Positions 32,830 to 41,731 of a stretch of DNA of 64,000 bases are shown piece by piece. The notes below the pieces were generated by a model. The model was given only the letters and a program-made list of their open reading frames with translations. It searched no databases and was not told the DNA's origin. Origin of the DNA: G965222535 sp965222535 (lineage in GTDB: Bacteria > Pseudomonadota > Gammaproteobacteria > HK1); the NCBI GenBank assembly GCA_965222535.1, contig OZ244957.1, forward strand, positions 1,860,001 through 1,924,000. The letters are read 5' to 3'. Numbering within the stretch: the first letter of the stretch is position 1; the number at the start of each line of letters is the position of its first letter. The position numbers were made by a program, and so were the translations under genes.

Positions 32830-34755
32830 TTACTTTTTATCGTCTTTGACCTCTTCAAACTCAGTGTCAACGACATTATCGTCCGCCGCTTGCGGCCCCG
32901 CGGAGGCCCCGGGATCTGCGGATGGCTGTTCAGCTGTCTTACTGTAAGCGTGTTCAGCCATCTTGCCTGAGGCCTGATTTAGGGTCTCGATCCCCGCCTG
33001 AATACGTTCCTTGTCGGCGTCACTTCCAAGCGCTTCTTCAAGCCCTTTAATGGCGCTTTCAACCGCTTCCACATCACTCGCTTCGACTTTAGACTCCAGA
33101 TCTTTGGTCGATTTACGAGCGCTGTGTATCAACGACTCCGCTTGGTTGCGGATGAGCGTCATTTCGCGGAATTTGCGATCTTCTTCGGCATGGGTTTCGG
33201 CATCAGTAACCATGCGCTCGATCTCTGATTCCCCCAGCCCACTGGAGGCATGAATGACGATCGACTGCTCCTTATTAGTGGCCTTATCTTTGGCGGACAC
33301 ATTCAGGATGCCATTTGCGTCAATGTCGAAGGTGACCTCGATTTGCGGTACGCCACGCGGTGCCGGTGGGATATCGGATAGATCGAAGCGCCCCAGAGAT
33401 TTGTTGTTCCTAGCGCGGTCACGCTCGCCTTGCAACACATGCACGGTGACCGCCCGCTGACCATCATCAGCGGTGGAAAACACTTGCGAGTGTTTCGTTG
33501 GAATGGTCGTGTTCTTATCGATCAGCCGCGTCATCACCTCGCCTTGGGTTTCAATGCCTAGCGACAGCGGTGTCACGTCGAGTAGCAGTACGTCCTTAAC
33601 TTCCCCTGACAATACCCCGGCCTGAATAGAGGCACCGACAGCGATCGCTTCATCTGGGTTAACATCCTTGCGGGGCTCTGCTTTGAAGGTTTCCTTGACG
33701 ATTTTCTGCACCATTGGCATGCGCGATTGGCCGCCGACTAAAATCACATCGGAGATGGCGGATGCTTCGATTTTCGCGTCTTTGAGCGCTGTAAGGCATG
33801 GTTGTACGGTGCGCGAAACCAGATCATCAACCAAGCTTTCCAACTTGGCGCGCGTCAGTTTGCGCGTCAGATGCTTGGGTCCATTTTGATCAGCGGTTAT
33901 ATAGGGCAGGTTGATCTCTGTCTGATGGTTTGATGAAAGCTCGATCTTGGCCTTCTCCGCCGCCTCTTTTAAGCGTTGCAATGCCAACGCATCGTTATGT
34001 AAATCGATCCCGGATTCTTTTTTGAACTCGTCCGCTAGGTAGTCAATGATACGCAGATCAAAGTCTTCGCCGCCAAGGAAGGTATCACCGTTAGTAGATA
34101 ACACTTCAAATTGATGTTCACCATCTATTTCAGCGATGTCGATGATAGATATGTCAAATGTACCACCACCCAAATCGTAGACGGCAATCTTGGAATCGCC
34201 ACGCTTTTTGTCCATGCCATACGCAAGCGCCGCGGCGGTCGGTTCATTGATAATACGCTTGACTTTAAGCCCGGCGATGCGACCGGCATCTTTAGTGGCC
34301 TGGCGCTGGGAATCATTGAAATAGGCAGGGACTGTGATCACGGCTTCTTTGATTTCCTCGCCGAGGAAGTCTTCCGCCGTGGTTTTCATTTTCATCAGGA
34401 TCCGCGCCGATATTTCTGGAGGAGCGATTTTTTTATCGTTAACCGACACCCATGCATCGCCATTATCGGCGGGGACAATTTTGTACGGCACCATGTCGAT
34501 ATCACGAGATACCACGTCATCACTGAAGCGGCGTCCTATCAGGCGTTTGATCGCAAATAAGGTATTGCTTGGATTGGTGACGGACTGGCGCTTAGCCGAT
34601 TGCCCAACCAACACCTCATTATCTTTTGTGAAGGCCACAATGGATGGCGTGGTGCGATCCCCTTCGCTGTTTTCAATCACTTTTGCGGTATCTGAATCCA
34701 TAACGGCTACGCACGAGTTAGTGGTTCCAAGGTCAATGCCAATAATTTTGGCCAT
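32830..34755 (-). CDS. dnaK: Chaperone DnaK (Hsp70)
   Basis: ATP-dependent chaperone of the cytoplasm. The 641-residue protein starts MAKIIGIDLGTTNSCV with the phosphate-1 motif, has VPAYFNDSQRQATKDAG, the AVYDLGGGTFDISI phosphate-2 motif, the DVTPLSLGIET substrate-domain entry and an EFEEVKDDKK C-terminus typical of the proteobacterial form. I chose the ATG at 34755, with GGAG in the preceding GGAGAGCAGATAC; a TTG at 34770 adds five residues. Order: hrcA-grpE-dnaK-dnaJ-dapB on the minus strand. Confidence 0.98.
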   Translation of the reverse strand: MAKIIGIDLGTTNSCVAVMDSDTAKVIENSEGDRTTPSIVAFTKDNEVLVGQSAKRQSVTNPSNTLFAIKRLIGRRFSDDVVSRDIDMVPYKIVPADNGDAWVSVNDKKIAPPEISARILMKMKTTAEDFLGEEIKEAVITVPAYFNDSQRQATKDAGRIAGLKVKRIINEPTAAALAYGMDKKRGDSKIAVYDLGGGTFDISIIDIAEIDGEHQFEVLSTNGDTFLGGEDFDLRIIDYLADEFKKESGIDLHNDALALQRLKEAAEKAKIELSSNHQTEINLPYITADQNGPKHLTRKLTRAKLESLVDDLVSRTVQPCLTALKDAKIEASAISDVILVGGQSRMPMVQKIVKETFKAEPRKDVNPDEAIAVGASIQAGVLSGEVKDVLLLDVTPLSLGIETQGEVMTRLIDKNTTIPTKHSQVFSTADDGQRAVTVHVLQGERDRARNNKSLGRFDLSDIPPAPRGVPQIEVTFDIDANGILNVSAKDKATNKEQSIVIHASSGLGESEIERMVTDAETHAEEDRKFREMTLIRNQAESLIHSARKSTKDLESKVEASDVEAVESAIKGLEEALGSDADKERIQAGIETLNQASGKMAEHAYSKTAEQPSADPGASAGPQAADDNVVDTEFEEVKDDKK

Positions 34756-34860
34756 GTATCTGCTCTCCAATAGGTTGATTGGGTGAAACTTTTATTGATG
34801 CAGTACGCAATCCGTGCTGTTTATGGCATGCCTTGGGATCTGCACTGCTACGGGCAAGTG

Positions 34861-35670
34861 CTATTTAGCAACGATCACTTTGGCGGGTCGAACCAAGCGT
34901 CCATTCAGCAAATAACCTTTCTGGATGACATGCAATACCGTACCCGCTGCTACATCGGTGCTCTCCTGTACTGTCATCGCTTCATGGAACTGCGGATCAA
35001 AAGCTTCGCCGCTAGGGGCAAGCATCTGCACCCCAAACTTGTCGAATACTTGATGTAGCATCTTTAAGGTCAGCTCCATTCCTTCGCGGATGCGCTCAAG
35101 ATCAACGCCTTCTTCTTGGCAGGCGGCGATCCCCAAGTCCATGCTGTCTTTTACCGCAAGCAGCTCACTGACGATGCGCTCAAGGGCATACTTGCGTGCT
35201 TGCTCCACTTCACGTGCGGAGCGTTTACGGAGATTTTCGTTGTCGGCGTGGGTGCGCAGCAATAACGTATTCAGTCTGTCGATCTCAGCTTGCCACTGCA
35301 TCGGCACTTGCTGTGGTGACGGTGACTGAGCGATGTCATTCAGTGGCGGTGCATCGCCTTCCAGTGCTGCCGTTGCTGTACCCGGTGAAGCCCAATCATA
35401 GGCAACGGCCGCTACCGCCGACTCATCGACCGGCGGTTTGGAAGCGGCGTCATCCAGTGGCGGCGCATCGCTTTCCGGTGCTGCCGCCGCGGCACTCGGC
35501 GAAGCCCAATCAAAGGCGACGGCCTCCATCGCCGACGACTTATCAGCCATCGGGGTTACCTCCTGATCTGTCGTTGTCGAGACAGCATCGGTATCTATCG
35601 GCGCGGTGACCGAACCACCGTCGGCCCGTGCCGCCTCATCCTCAGTTGCAGGATCATTCGTTACTGCCAT
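34861..35670 (-). CDS. grpE: Nucleotide exchange factor GrpE with long duplicated N-terminal extension
   Basis: Exchanges ADP for ATP on DnaK. The core (about residues 125-269) shows the long paired helix (MQWQAEIDRLNTLLLRTHADNENLRKRSARE...) and the beta-domain with FGVQMLAPSGEAFDPQFHEAMTVQ and GYLLNGRLVRPAKVIVAK, all standard. The first 120 residues are an acidic Ala/Pro/Asp-rich extension containing two copies of a 24-residue segment (51-74 and 89-112), each starting VAFDWASP or VAYDWASP and ending DAPPLDD or DAPPLND. E. coli GrpE has 197 residues, so this form is about 70 longer. The tail is probably disordered; its role is unknown. Confidence 0.95.
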   Translation of the reverse strand: MAVTNDPATEDEAARADGGSVTAPIDTDAVSTTTDQEVTPMADKSSAMEAVAFDWASPSAAAAAPESDAPPLDDAASKPPVDESAVAAVAYDWASPGTATAALEGDAPPLNDIAQSPSPQQVPMQWQAEIDRLNTLLLRTHADNENLRKRSAREVEQARKYALERIVSELLAVKDSMDLGIAACQEEGVDLERIREGMELTLKMLHQVFDKFGVQMLAPSGEAFDPQFHEAMTVQESTDVAAGTVLHVIQKGYLLNGRLVRPAKVIVAK

Positions 35671-35766
35671 TACGCCATGCCTCCATGTGCAGACAAATTA
35701 CGACTCAGGGCAACATCCAGTAGCAGCGACCAGTTGGCACCTCGGGTACAGACTGTATATGGGGGC

Positions 35767-36813
35767 TTACTGGCGATTGTTCAAGACCGATCCGAACAAA
35801 CGCGCCGTTACATCTACGATCGGGATGATCCGATCGTAGGCCATGCGAGTTGGCCCAATTACCCCCAGCACCCCCAAAGCTTCGCCATTCGCTTCATATG
35901 GTGCCGTCACCACGCTGCAACTATTCAGGGCGTCATATCCCGATTCCTCACCAATAAATATCTGTACCCCTGAAGCGCCTAAGCATAGATCCAGCAATTG
36001 CAGGATATCGTTTTTCTTATTAAATGCAGAAAACAGTTCACGAATTTTATCTATGTTGGCCAGTTCAACATACTCCATCAGATTTTGCTGCCCGGTGGAC
36101 ACAAAATCATCTTCGGTGGGTTGTGAAAATATTTGTCTTGCGAGTTCAATCGCATCGCGCATCATCTCGTTCATGTGCTCGCGGGTATCATCCAACTCAT
36201 GCAGCATCTGCCCACGGATCTCACGCAGATCATGTCCGACGGATATTCTGTTCAGGTAGTTAGCCGCTTCCTGCAGCTCGGATTCGGAATAATGACGTTT
36301 GGTATATATGACACGGTTCTGTACATTGCTTTTATTCATTACTGTGATCACTAATACCCGGTTGCCGGACAGCGACAGGAATTCAATGTGACGCAAACAA
36401 CCGACATCGTGTTTAGGCAACATGACGACCCCTGCCATTGAGGTCAGTTCCGCCAGCAATGAAGACACTGTTTCACTCAGATTTTCACTGTCACTGACGG
36501 TATTGAATTGCTCCTCCAGGTTTTTCACCTCGTGTTCCGCGAGCGGGTTGACGGTCAGCAGTGTATCCACAAAGAAGCGATAGCCGCGTACCGTGGGGAT
36601 GCGTCCAGCCGATGTATGGGGCGAACACAACAGGCCCGCTTCCTCCAGATCCGCCATGACATTGCGTACTGTGGCGGGCGATAAATTGACACCCGCGTCG
36701 CGCGACAAGGTACGCGATCCCACAGGCTGCCCATCGTCAATATAACGTTTCACCAAGCGGCTGAATAATGCTTCTGCACGCGATGACAAATGGGGTTCAG
36801 TAGTGTCGGTCAT
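35767..36813 (-). CDS. hrcA: Heat-inducible transcription repressor HrcA
   Basis: Represses class I heat-shock genes by binding CIRCE operators and responds to the folding state through GroEL. The winged-helix N-terminus (LSSRAEALFSRLVKRYIDDGQPVGSRTLSRDAG ... SPATVRNVMADLEEAGLL) is followed by the GAF-like and insertion domains; the C-terminus has GVLGVIGPTRMAYDRIIPIVD. I prefer the ATG at 36813 (348 residues, normal); an ATG at 36849 adds 12. I found no TTAGCACTC-N9-GAGTGCTAA upstream of hrcA, grpE or dnaK, so the operator may be diverged or located at groESL elsewhere. Confidence 0.96.
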   Translation of the reverse strand: MTDTTEPHLSSRAEALFSRLVKRYIDDGQPVGSRTLSRDAGVNLSPATVRNVMADLEEAGLLCSPHTSAGRIPTVRGYRFFVDTLLTVNPLAEHEVKNLEEQFNTVSDSENLSETVSSLLAELTSMAGVVMLPKHDVGCLRHIEFLSLSGNRVLVITVMNKSNVQNRVIYTKRHYSESELQEAANYLNRISVGHDLREIRGQMLHELDDTREHMNEMMRDAIELARQIFSQPTEDDFVSTGQQNLMEYVELANIDKIRELFSAFNKKNDILQLLDLCLGASGVQIFIGEESGYDALNSCSVVTAPYEANGEALGVLGVIGPTRMAYDRIIPIVDVTARLFGSVLNNRQ

Positions 36814-36892
36814 ATTCCAATACCCAGCGTGTCCGATAAGCAAGGCCATAAATGGTATTGCTATCAGCCATGAGCACCCTATTATGTTGTTA

Positions 36893-36991
36893 TGGGGGAA
36901 AGATTAATCGATAATTGATGGGGCTTACGAAATAGATCATAATAATCCCTCCCTCACCCCCTCATCTCTGTTGGGGGTTTTCGAGGTGCCC
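36893..36991. repeat. F2 repeat upstream of hrcA
   Basis: TGGGGGAAAG, AT-rich core with AATAATCCCTCCCTCACCCC and the right end GGGGGTTTTCGAGGTGCCC. It abuts the IS30 remnant, and on the minus strand CTTTCCCCCATAAC near 36890 resembles a heat-shock -10 box, without a clear -35. Confidence 0.75.
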
Positions 36992-37031
36992 AATGGATTT
37001 TATAAAGATAAACTCCGAGGTGGGTGGTTAG

Positions 37032-37220
37032 CTGTATCGCCGTTTGCGCTGCTACAAGCAACACCGTAAGCGCTAGGATGGCTGCTATCAGAAGCACGGG
37101 CAATGCATTGATACGGTTAGTATTGATGCGCGAACACCGATCGTCGACAGACATTCGCACATAGGCGATTGGGAAGTGGATACTATCATTGGCAAAGGGT
37201 GTCGGCAAGGCTATCGTCTC
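37032..37220 (+). pseudogene. IS30-family transposase fragment
   Basis: The frame encodes LYRRLRCYKQHRKR, an in-frame TAG at 37074, then SIDARTPIVDRHSHIGDWEVDTIIGKG, which is the conserved catalytic-domain entry of IS30 transposases (the GDWE aspartate and glutamate region). The rest of the transposase and both element ends are missing. The fragment is directly followed by the ISNCY inverted end near 37237. Confidence 0.85.
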
Positions 37221-37231
37221 TGCTGTCAACA

Positions 37232-37640
37232 CTAAGTTAAAATGTCCCCTTTTGCCCCATTCAGAAATGTCCCCATGGGGACATTTCTGAATTTGCCGAT
37301 TTTCTGCGTAGGTTTTCTCCATGGATGATCAACAGGAGGCTTCCAATGCAGGTTTTGTGGTTGCCTTTGGGGTGCTTGCGCTACCTGCCACTGTAGCGAC
37401 TTCTCGTCCGCTACCGCAATGGGGGCTTCGCTTTGTTGTAGCGTACGAAAAGCCAGCGAGCGCCCCTTGTACAGCAGCGTAACCGAGCCATCCAATGCCA
37501 AACATACGGTAGCGGTCGCTCCTCGAATGCGGTAGCCTTTCCCAACATCCCAGAGCGGGTATTCGGTATTGTCAAATTGCAAAGATAGGTTCTTTGACAG
37601 CTTCCGCTGATACGGGAAACAGAATATCTGTTCCTACTCT
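37232..37640 (-). pseudogene. ISNCY transposase, C-terminal fragment
   Basis: Encodes EQIFCFPYQRKLSKNLSLQF, then DNTEYPLWDVGKGYRIRGA, TVCLALDGSVTLLYKGRSLAF and PVDHPWRK, the usual C-terminus of ISNCY transposases. A TAG stands immediately before EQIF. The last residues run through the palindrome at 37261-37290. Confidence 0.82.
37261..37290. repeat. 30-bp perfect palindrome at the ISNCY end
   Basis: TCAGAAATGTCCCC followed directly by AT and its inverse complement GGGGACATTTCTGA; all 30 bases are self-complementary. It includes the ATGTCCCC core of the element's inverted end, so it may be a fused or duplicated terminus. Confidence 0.9.
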
Positions 37641-37651
37641 GCGGGAGTGTG

Positions 37652-37698
37652 TAGGGCACCTCGGGAAACTAGCTTCGCGCAGTTTTTCGAGGTGCCCT
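37652..37698. repeat. Compact F2 hairpin inside the ISNCY transposase
   Basis: AGGGCACCTCGGGAAACTAG, GCTTCGCGC and AGTTTTTCGAGGTGCCCT form a near-perfect stem-loop. It separates transposase codons for GRPVSVY from the C-terminal piece and is flanked by TA on each side, compatible with a target duplication. Confidence 0.8.
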
Positions 37699-37700
37699 AT

Positions 37701-37806
37701 ACACCGATACCGGACGGCCTAGCTTGGCTATGTGTTCCTGTAGCGTCTCCATAGTTGCCTTTGTCGACTCCACGGGAGCAAAGCGCAGGGCGGAAGGCTC
37801 TGGAAT
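37701..37806 (-). pseudogene. ISNCY transposase, middle fragment
   Basis: Encodes ALRFAPVESTKATMETLQEH and IAKLGRPVSVY, which matches the segment before the conserved SDKH region of ISNCY transposases. It stops where the F2 hairpin begins; the following SDKH and catalytic residues are lost. Confidence 0.8.
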
Positions 37807-37809
37807 GGC

Positions 37810-38126
37810 TTCGAGAAACGCTCTGGGATCCTTTAATATTTTAATCTGCAAACTGTACAAGCTGCGCTTGGCAGTTGCGGAGAGATTTGTAGAAAAGCCG
37901 TTTGTATTGGGGGAAGCCTGCTATTGGCAATGCGCTGATGTATCGGAGAAGAAGAACCCTCCAGCGGTAATTTCATGGTGCCGCTGAGCGGTCTATGCCG
38001 GTCAGCGAACGATGCGCCGTTAGGCGCTCCTTATTAAAAATTAAAAACACAGGCGTGTTTAACCCACCTAAACGCGGTACTCCCTTCCCCCAAACCCCTA
38101 ACCCCAGTACATCTTTCGCTTTCGGC
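37810..38126. repeat. F1-derived repeat block inside the ISNCY remnant
   Basis: Modules in order: TTTAATATTTTAATC, a TGCAAACTGTACAAGC/GCTTGGCAGTTGC palindrome, GTTTGTATTGGGGGAAG, the 37931-38045 block shared with 2745-2855, the GCGCCGTTAGGCGC hairpin near 38011, and the C-rich and GCTTTCGGCTTAGCGCCG blocks. It contains the F1 parts in a different order from the arrays, so it may be two overlapping insertions. Confidence 0.78.
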
Positions 38127-38399
38127 TTAGCGCCGTGCATCGCGCGTGCGCACCAATTCAAGCACGTGGTTGCGTACCGCCGTATCAATCGCGTTATGCG
38201 CTGGTTTACCGCGGTGCTTAGACACCAGCCCTTGAACACCCGCTAGCCGATAAGCGCGTACCAAGCGTCTGACCTGCCTTACACTTAGGCGCAACTGGCT
38301 GGCTGCCTCAGCCTGGGTGAGTTGACGCTGCAACACGGATACAATCACGGATCCTCGCCCGCTGCTTGGTAACTCGTGAGTGTTTGTTTCCCTTGCCAT
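38127..38399 (-). pseudogene. ISNCY transposase, N-terminal helix-turn-helix fragment
   Basis: An intact start gives 90 residues with the helix-turn-helix LTQAEAASQLRLSVRQVRRL followed by RAYRLAGVQGLVSKHRGKP, typical of ISNCY transposase N-termini. The frame is cut after HVLELVRTRDARR by the F1-type block. It could still make a DNA-binding peptide. Confidence 0.82.
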
Positions 38400-38548
38400 C
38401 TTCCCCTCCGGTATGCAAAGGGGACATTTTAGCTTTGGATAAAGGGGACCTTACTGCTTTCGACTAACAATAAGTTCTAATTGAGTTGCGGTTATAGCTC
38501 CTGCGCTGTTACTCTGACTGGCCTTAAGGTGCTTCACTGGATTAAGTA

Positions 38549-39049
38549 ATGATGCCGCATTTTTCGCTATTTCGCTGCTTGTTCGCGGCGGGTGCCGTTG
38601 GTTGTGGGGTGCTCATTGCCAGCGCGCTTTATTTTCAGCACGTGCTGGGGTTAGAGCCGTGTCCATTGTGCATTATGCAACGCTTGGTGCTGATGGGGAT
38701 GGGTGCGGTGCTGTTGCTGGCGGTCGTGCATAATCCAGCGCGCAGTGGGCGCAAAGTCTATGCGGCGTTGGCCGTACTGTTGGCGCTGATGGGCGCGGTG
38801 ATCGCCGTGCGGCATGTGTGGTTACAGCATTTGCCGCTGGATCAAGTGCCCGAGTGCAGCCCCGGGCTTGGATACATGCTGGATAATTTCCCGCTGGTGC
38901 AGAGCATGAAGATGATTTTCGCCGGCTCTGGGGAGTGCGCCGAAGTGCAGTGGACTTTTTTAGGCTTGTCGATCCCGGTATGGACTCTGGGAGCTTTCCT
39001 TGCGATGTTCGGCGCTTATGGTGTGATGTTATGCAGCAAACGGCCCTGA
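38549..39049 (+). CDS. dsbB: Disulfide bond formation protein DsbB
   Basis: Inner-membrane quinone reductase that reoxidises periplasmic DsbA. The 166 residues show four transmembrane segments, the first periplasmic loop with CPLC (about residues 38-41) and the second with cysteines in VPECSPGLG and GSGECAEVQW. Length and cysteine layout are normal. It starts about 115 bases after the ISNCY end; ATGATG gives two adjacent starts. No dsbA is adjacent. Confidence 0.96.
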   Translation: MMPHFSLFRCLFAAGAVGCGVLIASALYFQHVLGLEPCPLCIMQRLVLMGMGAVLLLAVVHNPARSGRKVYAALAVLLALMGAVIAVRHVWLQHLPLDQVPECSPGLGYMLDNFPLVQSMKMIFAGSGECAEVQWTFLGLSIPVWTLGAFLAMFGAYGVMLCSKRP

Positions 39050-39446
39050 GCGGATGCATAGGGCTGCTTGATTCAGGCAGGGCGCTTCCCACCTCAACCG
39101 AGAACGGGTCGGAATGGTGGTACGGTGATTTCGGCTTGGTATTTACAGGGATAGCCCTTATATCAAAGTATGCCGTGGGTGGTTAGGTGACGGTTGCGGT
39201 GTGTCCGGTCCGCATTCAAGGCAACTGAATGCTCTGCGGGGGCGCTCACAGAGCCACACAGCCACGCTGCTATTGTGTTCCAGAGCGTTCCTTTGATCCT
39301 GATAAGGCCACTTTGCGAAGCTGGGGGCCACGATACATTCATACTTCCCACTGAATTCAGGCTGTTGTAGTATAATGTAACGGCTTGTTAGGCGGCGCGT
39401 GATTTCAATGAGTAATCAGGTTAAATATTGGTGGCTTTACTCCTAA
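39050..39446. other. Intergenic region between dsbB and ftsH
   Basis: No gene is supported; short frames on both strands have no recognisable product. TATAAT at 39371-39376 could be a -10 element for ftsH, but the -35 position (around 39346-39353) is poor. Confidence 0.4.
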
Positions 39447-39554
39447 GGTGGCCTCGAAAAACTTTTCTGGGATGGGGGTTTTGGGGAAAGGGGCGATAAC
39501 CTATGTTGATTATAATTGTTTGACTTATAACCCCTTTTCCCAATAAAGCACCCC
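39447..39554. repeat. F2 repeat upstream of ftsH
   Basis: GGTGGCCTCGAAAAAC, GGGATGGGGGTTTTGGGG, an AT-rich core with TTGATTATAATTGTTTGAC and the end CCCAATAAAGCACCCC. It ends 35 bases before the ftsH ATG, so it lies in the leader or promoter. Confidence 0.82.
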
Positions 39555-39588
39555 TCAGTCAGTGGAACCAGAGTGTAGGACAACAAAC

Positions 39589-41508
39589 ATGATAAAAAAC
39601 ATTATTCTGTGGATTGTTATCGGTTTGGTGCTGGTATCGGTGTTTAACAACTTCAGCCCCAGGCGGCCCGCACCGCAGGAGTTTGAATACTCTCAGTTTA
39701 TAAAAAACGTAAAAGCAGGCCTTGTGCAGTCGGTGACTATCCAAGAGCGCAATATCATTGGCAGAATGCATACTGGAGGGCTGTTTAAGACATACTCGCC
39801 GGAGACCGATAACAGTTCGATGATCGGCGACTTGTTGGATAACAACGTCGCGATTAACGCTCAACCCCCTGAGCGCCAAGGTCTGCTGATGCAGATCTTC
39901 ATCTCTTGGTTCCCGATGCTGCTGCTGGTTGGCGTATGGATTTTCTTCATGCGTCAGATGCAATCCGGCGGCGGTGGTCGCGGCGCTTTATCTTTTGGCA
40001 AGAGCCGTGCGCGGTTGCTGGGTGAAGATAACTCCAACATCACCTTCGCTGATGTTGCGGGAGTTGACGAAGCCAAGGAAGAAGTTGCTGAGCTGGTTGA
40101 TTTTCTGCGCGATCCGGAAAAGTTCGAGAAGTTAGGCGGGAAAATCCCACGCGGAGTACTGATGATCGGTTTGCCGGGCACTGGCAAAACCTTGCTGGCG
40201 CGTGCCATCGCGGGTGAAGCGAAAGTGCATTTCTTCACCATATCCGGCTCTGATTTTGTCGAGATGTTTGTCGGCGTTGGTGCCTCGCGCGTTCGCGACA
40301 TGTTTGAACAGGCAAAAAAACATGCGCCATGTATTATTTTTATCGATGAGATCGATGCTGTAGGGCGTCATCGGGGCGCCGGGCTTGGCGGTGGTCACGA
40401 TGAACGCGAGCAGACGCTGAATCAGTTACTGGTTGAAATGGATGGCTTTGAGGGCAATCAGGGAGTGATCGTGATTGCTGCCACCAATCGCCCGGATGTG
40501 CTCGATCCGGCGTTATTACGCCCGGGGCGCTTTGATCGATCCGTGGTTGTGCCGCTGCCGGATATACGCGGGCGTGAACAAATCCTCAAAGTGCATATGC
40601 GCAAGGTGCCCCTTAGCAAGAATGTGGATGCCGGCGTGATCGCACGCGGCACCCCTGGTTTCTCTGGCGCGGATTTGGCCAACCTGATCAACGAAGCCGC
40701 TTTATTCGCCGCCCGAGCGAATATGCGCGCAGTGGAAATGGAGCACTTCGAGAGCGCCAAGGATAAAATTATGATGGGTGCCGAGCGGCGTTCGATGATT
40801 ATGAGTGACGATGAGAAGAAGCTCACTGCTTACCACGAGGCGGGGCATGCGATTGTTGGGTTGCTGGTTCCTTCACATGATCCGGTCTATAAGGTCACCA
40901 TCATTCCCCGCGGCAGAGCATTGGGGGTAACGATGTTCTTACCAGAAGAAGATCGTTACAGTTATAGCAAAGAGCGTCTGGAGAGTCAGATTGCCAGCTT
41001 GTTCGGTGGACGGATAGCCGAAGCCAAAATATTCGGCCCGGAGAGTGTGACCACCGGGGCCAGTAACGATATTGAACGGGCCACCGATATCGCACGCAAT
41101 ATGGTCACAAAATGGGGGTTGTCTGAGAAGTTGGGTCCGATGGTCTATAGCAACGAGGAAGGCGAGGTATTTCTCGGACACAGCATTACCCAGCGTAAAC
41201 CCATCTCCGATGATACCGCCCACCTGATTGACAAGGAAGTGCGTTGTATTATTAATCGTAATTACGATAAGGCGAGCGTATTGCTTGAAGAAAACATGTC
41301 GCTGCTACATCTGATGGCAAGTAGCTTGATCAAATACGAAACCATTAATGCCCAGCAGATCAGCGACATCATGCAGGGCAAAGAGCCACGACCACCAGAA
41401 GGATGGTCTAACTCGGCATCTTCGCTGCCTGGCAACCCAACTTCTTCGGATGGCGATGCTCATGGAAAAACCGCCGGCGGCATCGCCGATCCGGCAAGCC
41501 TGCACTGA
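39589..41508 (+). CDS. ftsH: ATP-dependent zinc metalloprotease FtsH
   Basis: Membrane-bound AAA+ protease that degrades damaged membrane proteins and regulators such as the heat-shock sigma factor. Two N-terminal transmembrane helices (about 4-22 and 100-120) flank a periplasmic domain; Walker A GLPGTGKT, Walker B IIFIDEID, the second-region-of-homology arginine in RPGRFDR and the zinc site HEAGH at about residues 417-421 are all present. Length 639. The ATG at 39589 with AGGA upstream is preferred to a GTG at 39562. folP follows, as in E. coli. Confidence 0.98.
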   Translation: MIKNIILWIVIGLVLVSVFNNFSPRRPAPQEFEYSQFIKNVKAGLVQSVTIQERNIIGRMHTGGLFKTYSPETDNSSMIGDLLDNNVAINAQPPERQGLLMQIFISWFPMLLLVGVWIFFMRQMQSGGGGRGALSFGKSRARLLGEDNSNITFADVAGVDEAKEEVAELVDFLRDPEKFEKLGGKIPRGVLMIGLPGTGKTLLARAIAGEAKVHFFTISGSDFVEMFVGVGASRVRDMFEQAKKHAPCIIFIDEIDAVGRHRGAGLGGGHDEREQTLNQLLVEMDGFEGNQGVIVIAATNRPDVLDPALLRPGRFDRSVVVPLPDIRGREQILKVHMRKVPLSKNVDAGVIARGTPGFSGADLANLINEAALFAARANMRAVEMEHFESAKDKIMMGAERRSMIMSDDEKKLTAYHEAGHAIVGLLVPSHDPVYKVTIIPRGRALGVTMFLPEEDRYSYSKERLESQIASLFGGRIAEAKIFGPESVTTGASNDIERATDIARNMVTKWGLSEKLGPMVYSNEEGEVFLGHSITQRKPISDDTAHLIDKEVRCIINRNYDKASVLLEENMSLLHLMASSLIKYETINAQQISDIMQGKEPRPPEGWSNSASSLPGNPTSSDGDAHGKTAGGIADPASLH

Positions 41509-41559
41509 TCGATCCCGGCCCGCGTTGGCGCTTTGTTGACGCCGCCGGGAATCAGTACA

Positions 41560-41617
41560 GGGTGCCTCGAAATTACTCATAGCCCCTCATCCCATTCAGG
41601 GTTTTTCGAGGTTCCCC
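41560..41617. repeat. F2 repeat, compact copy between ftsH and folP
   Basis: GGTGCCTCGAAATTACTC, CCCCTCATCCCATTCAGG and GTTTTTCGAGGTTCCCC; inverted ends as in the 19.1-kb copy. It breaks the otherwise conserved ftsH-folP spacing. Confidence 0.78.
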
Positions 41618-41731
41618 ATAGAGTCAGCATAAAAACGCCTGCCCAAGGGCCATGGAAGTTTTCCACGGTCTCCTCGCTGGGATGTATGTCAGTCGCTTTT
41701 TGTGATGAGTCCTCATCATGACCACTGCTGT

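Larger units (their letters stand above)
37237..38434 (-). mobile_element. Decayed ISNCY-family insertion sequence containing F1 and F2 repeats
   Basis: TAAAATGTCCCCTTTTGC near 37238 and its inverse GCAAAGGGGACATTTTA near 38417 look like the terminal inverted repeats. Between them, on the minus strand, lie three separated pieces of one transposase: N-terminus (38127-38399), middle (37701-37806) and C-terminus (37232-37640). F1-type sequence separates the first two and a compact F2 hairpin the last two. Parts of the catalytic region are absent, so the element is dead. Confidence 0.8.

Noticed and set aside
37142..37230. Intact IS30 transposase
   Set aside because: Only about 60 codons with an in-frame stop remain.
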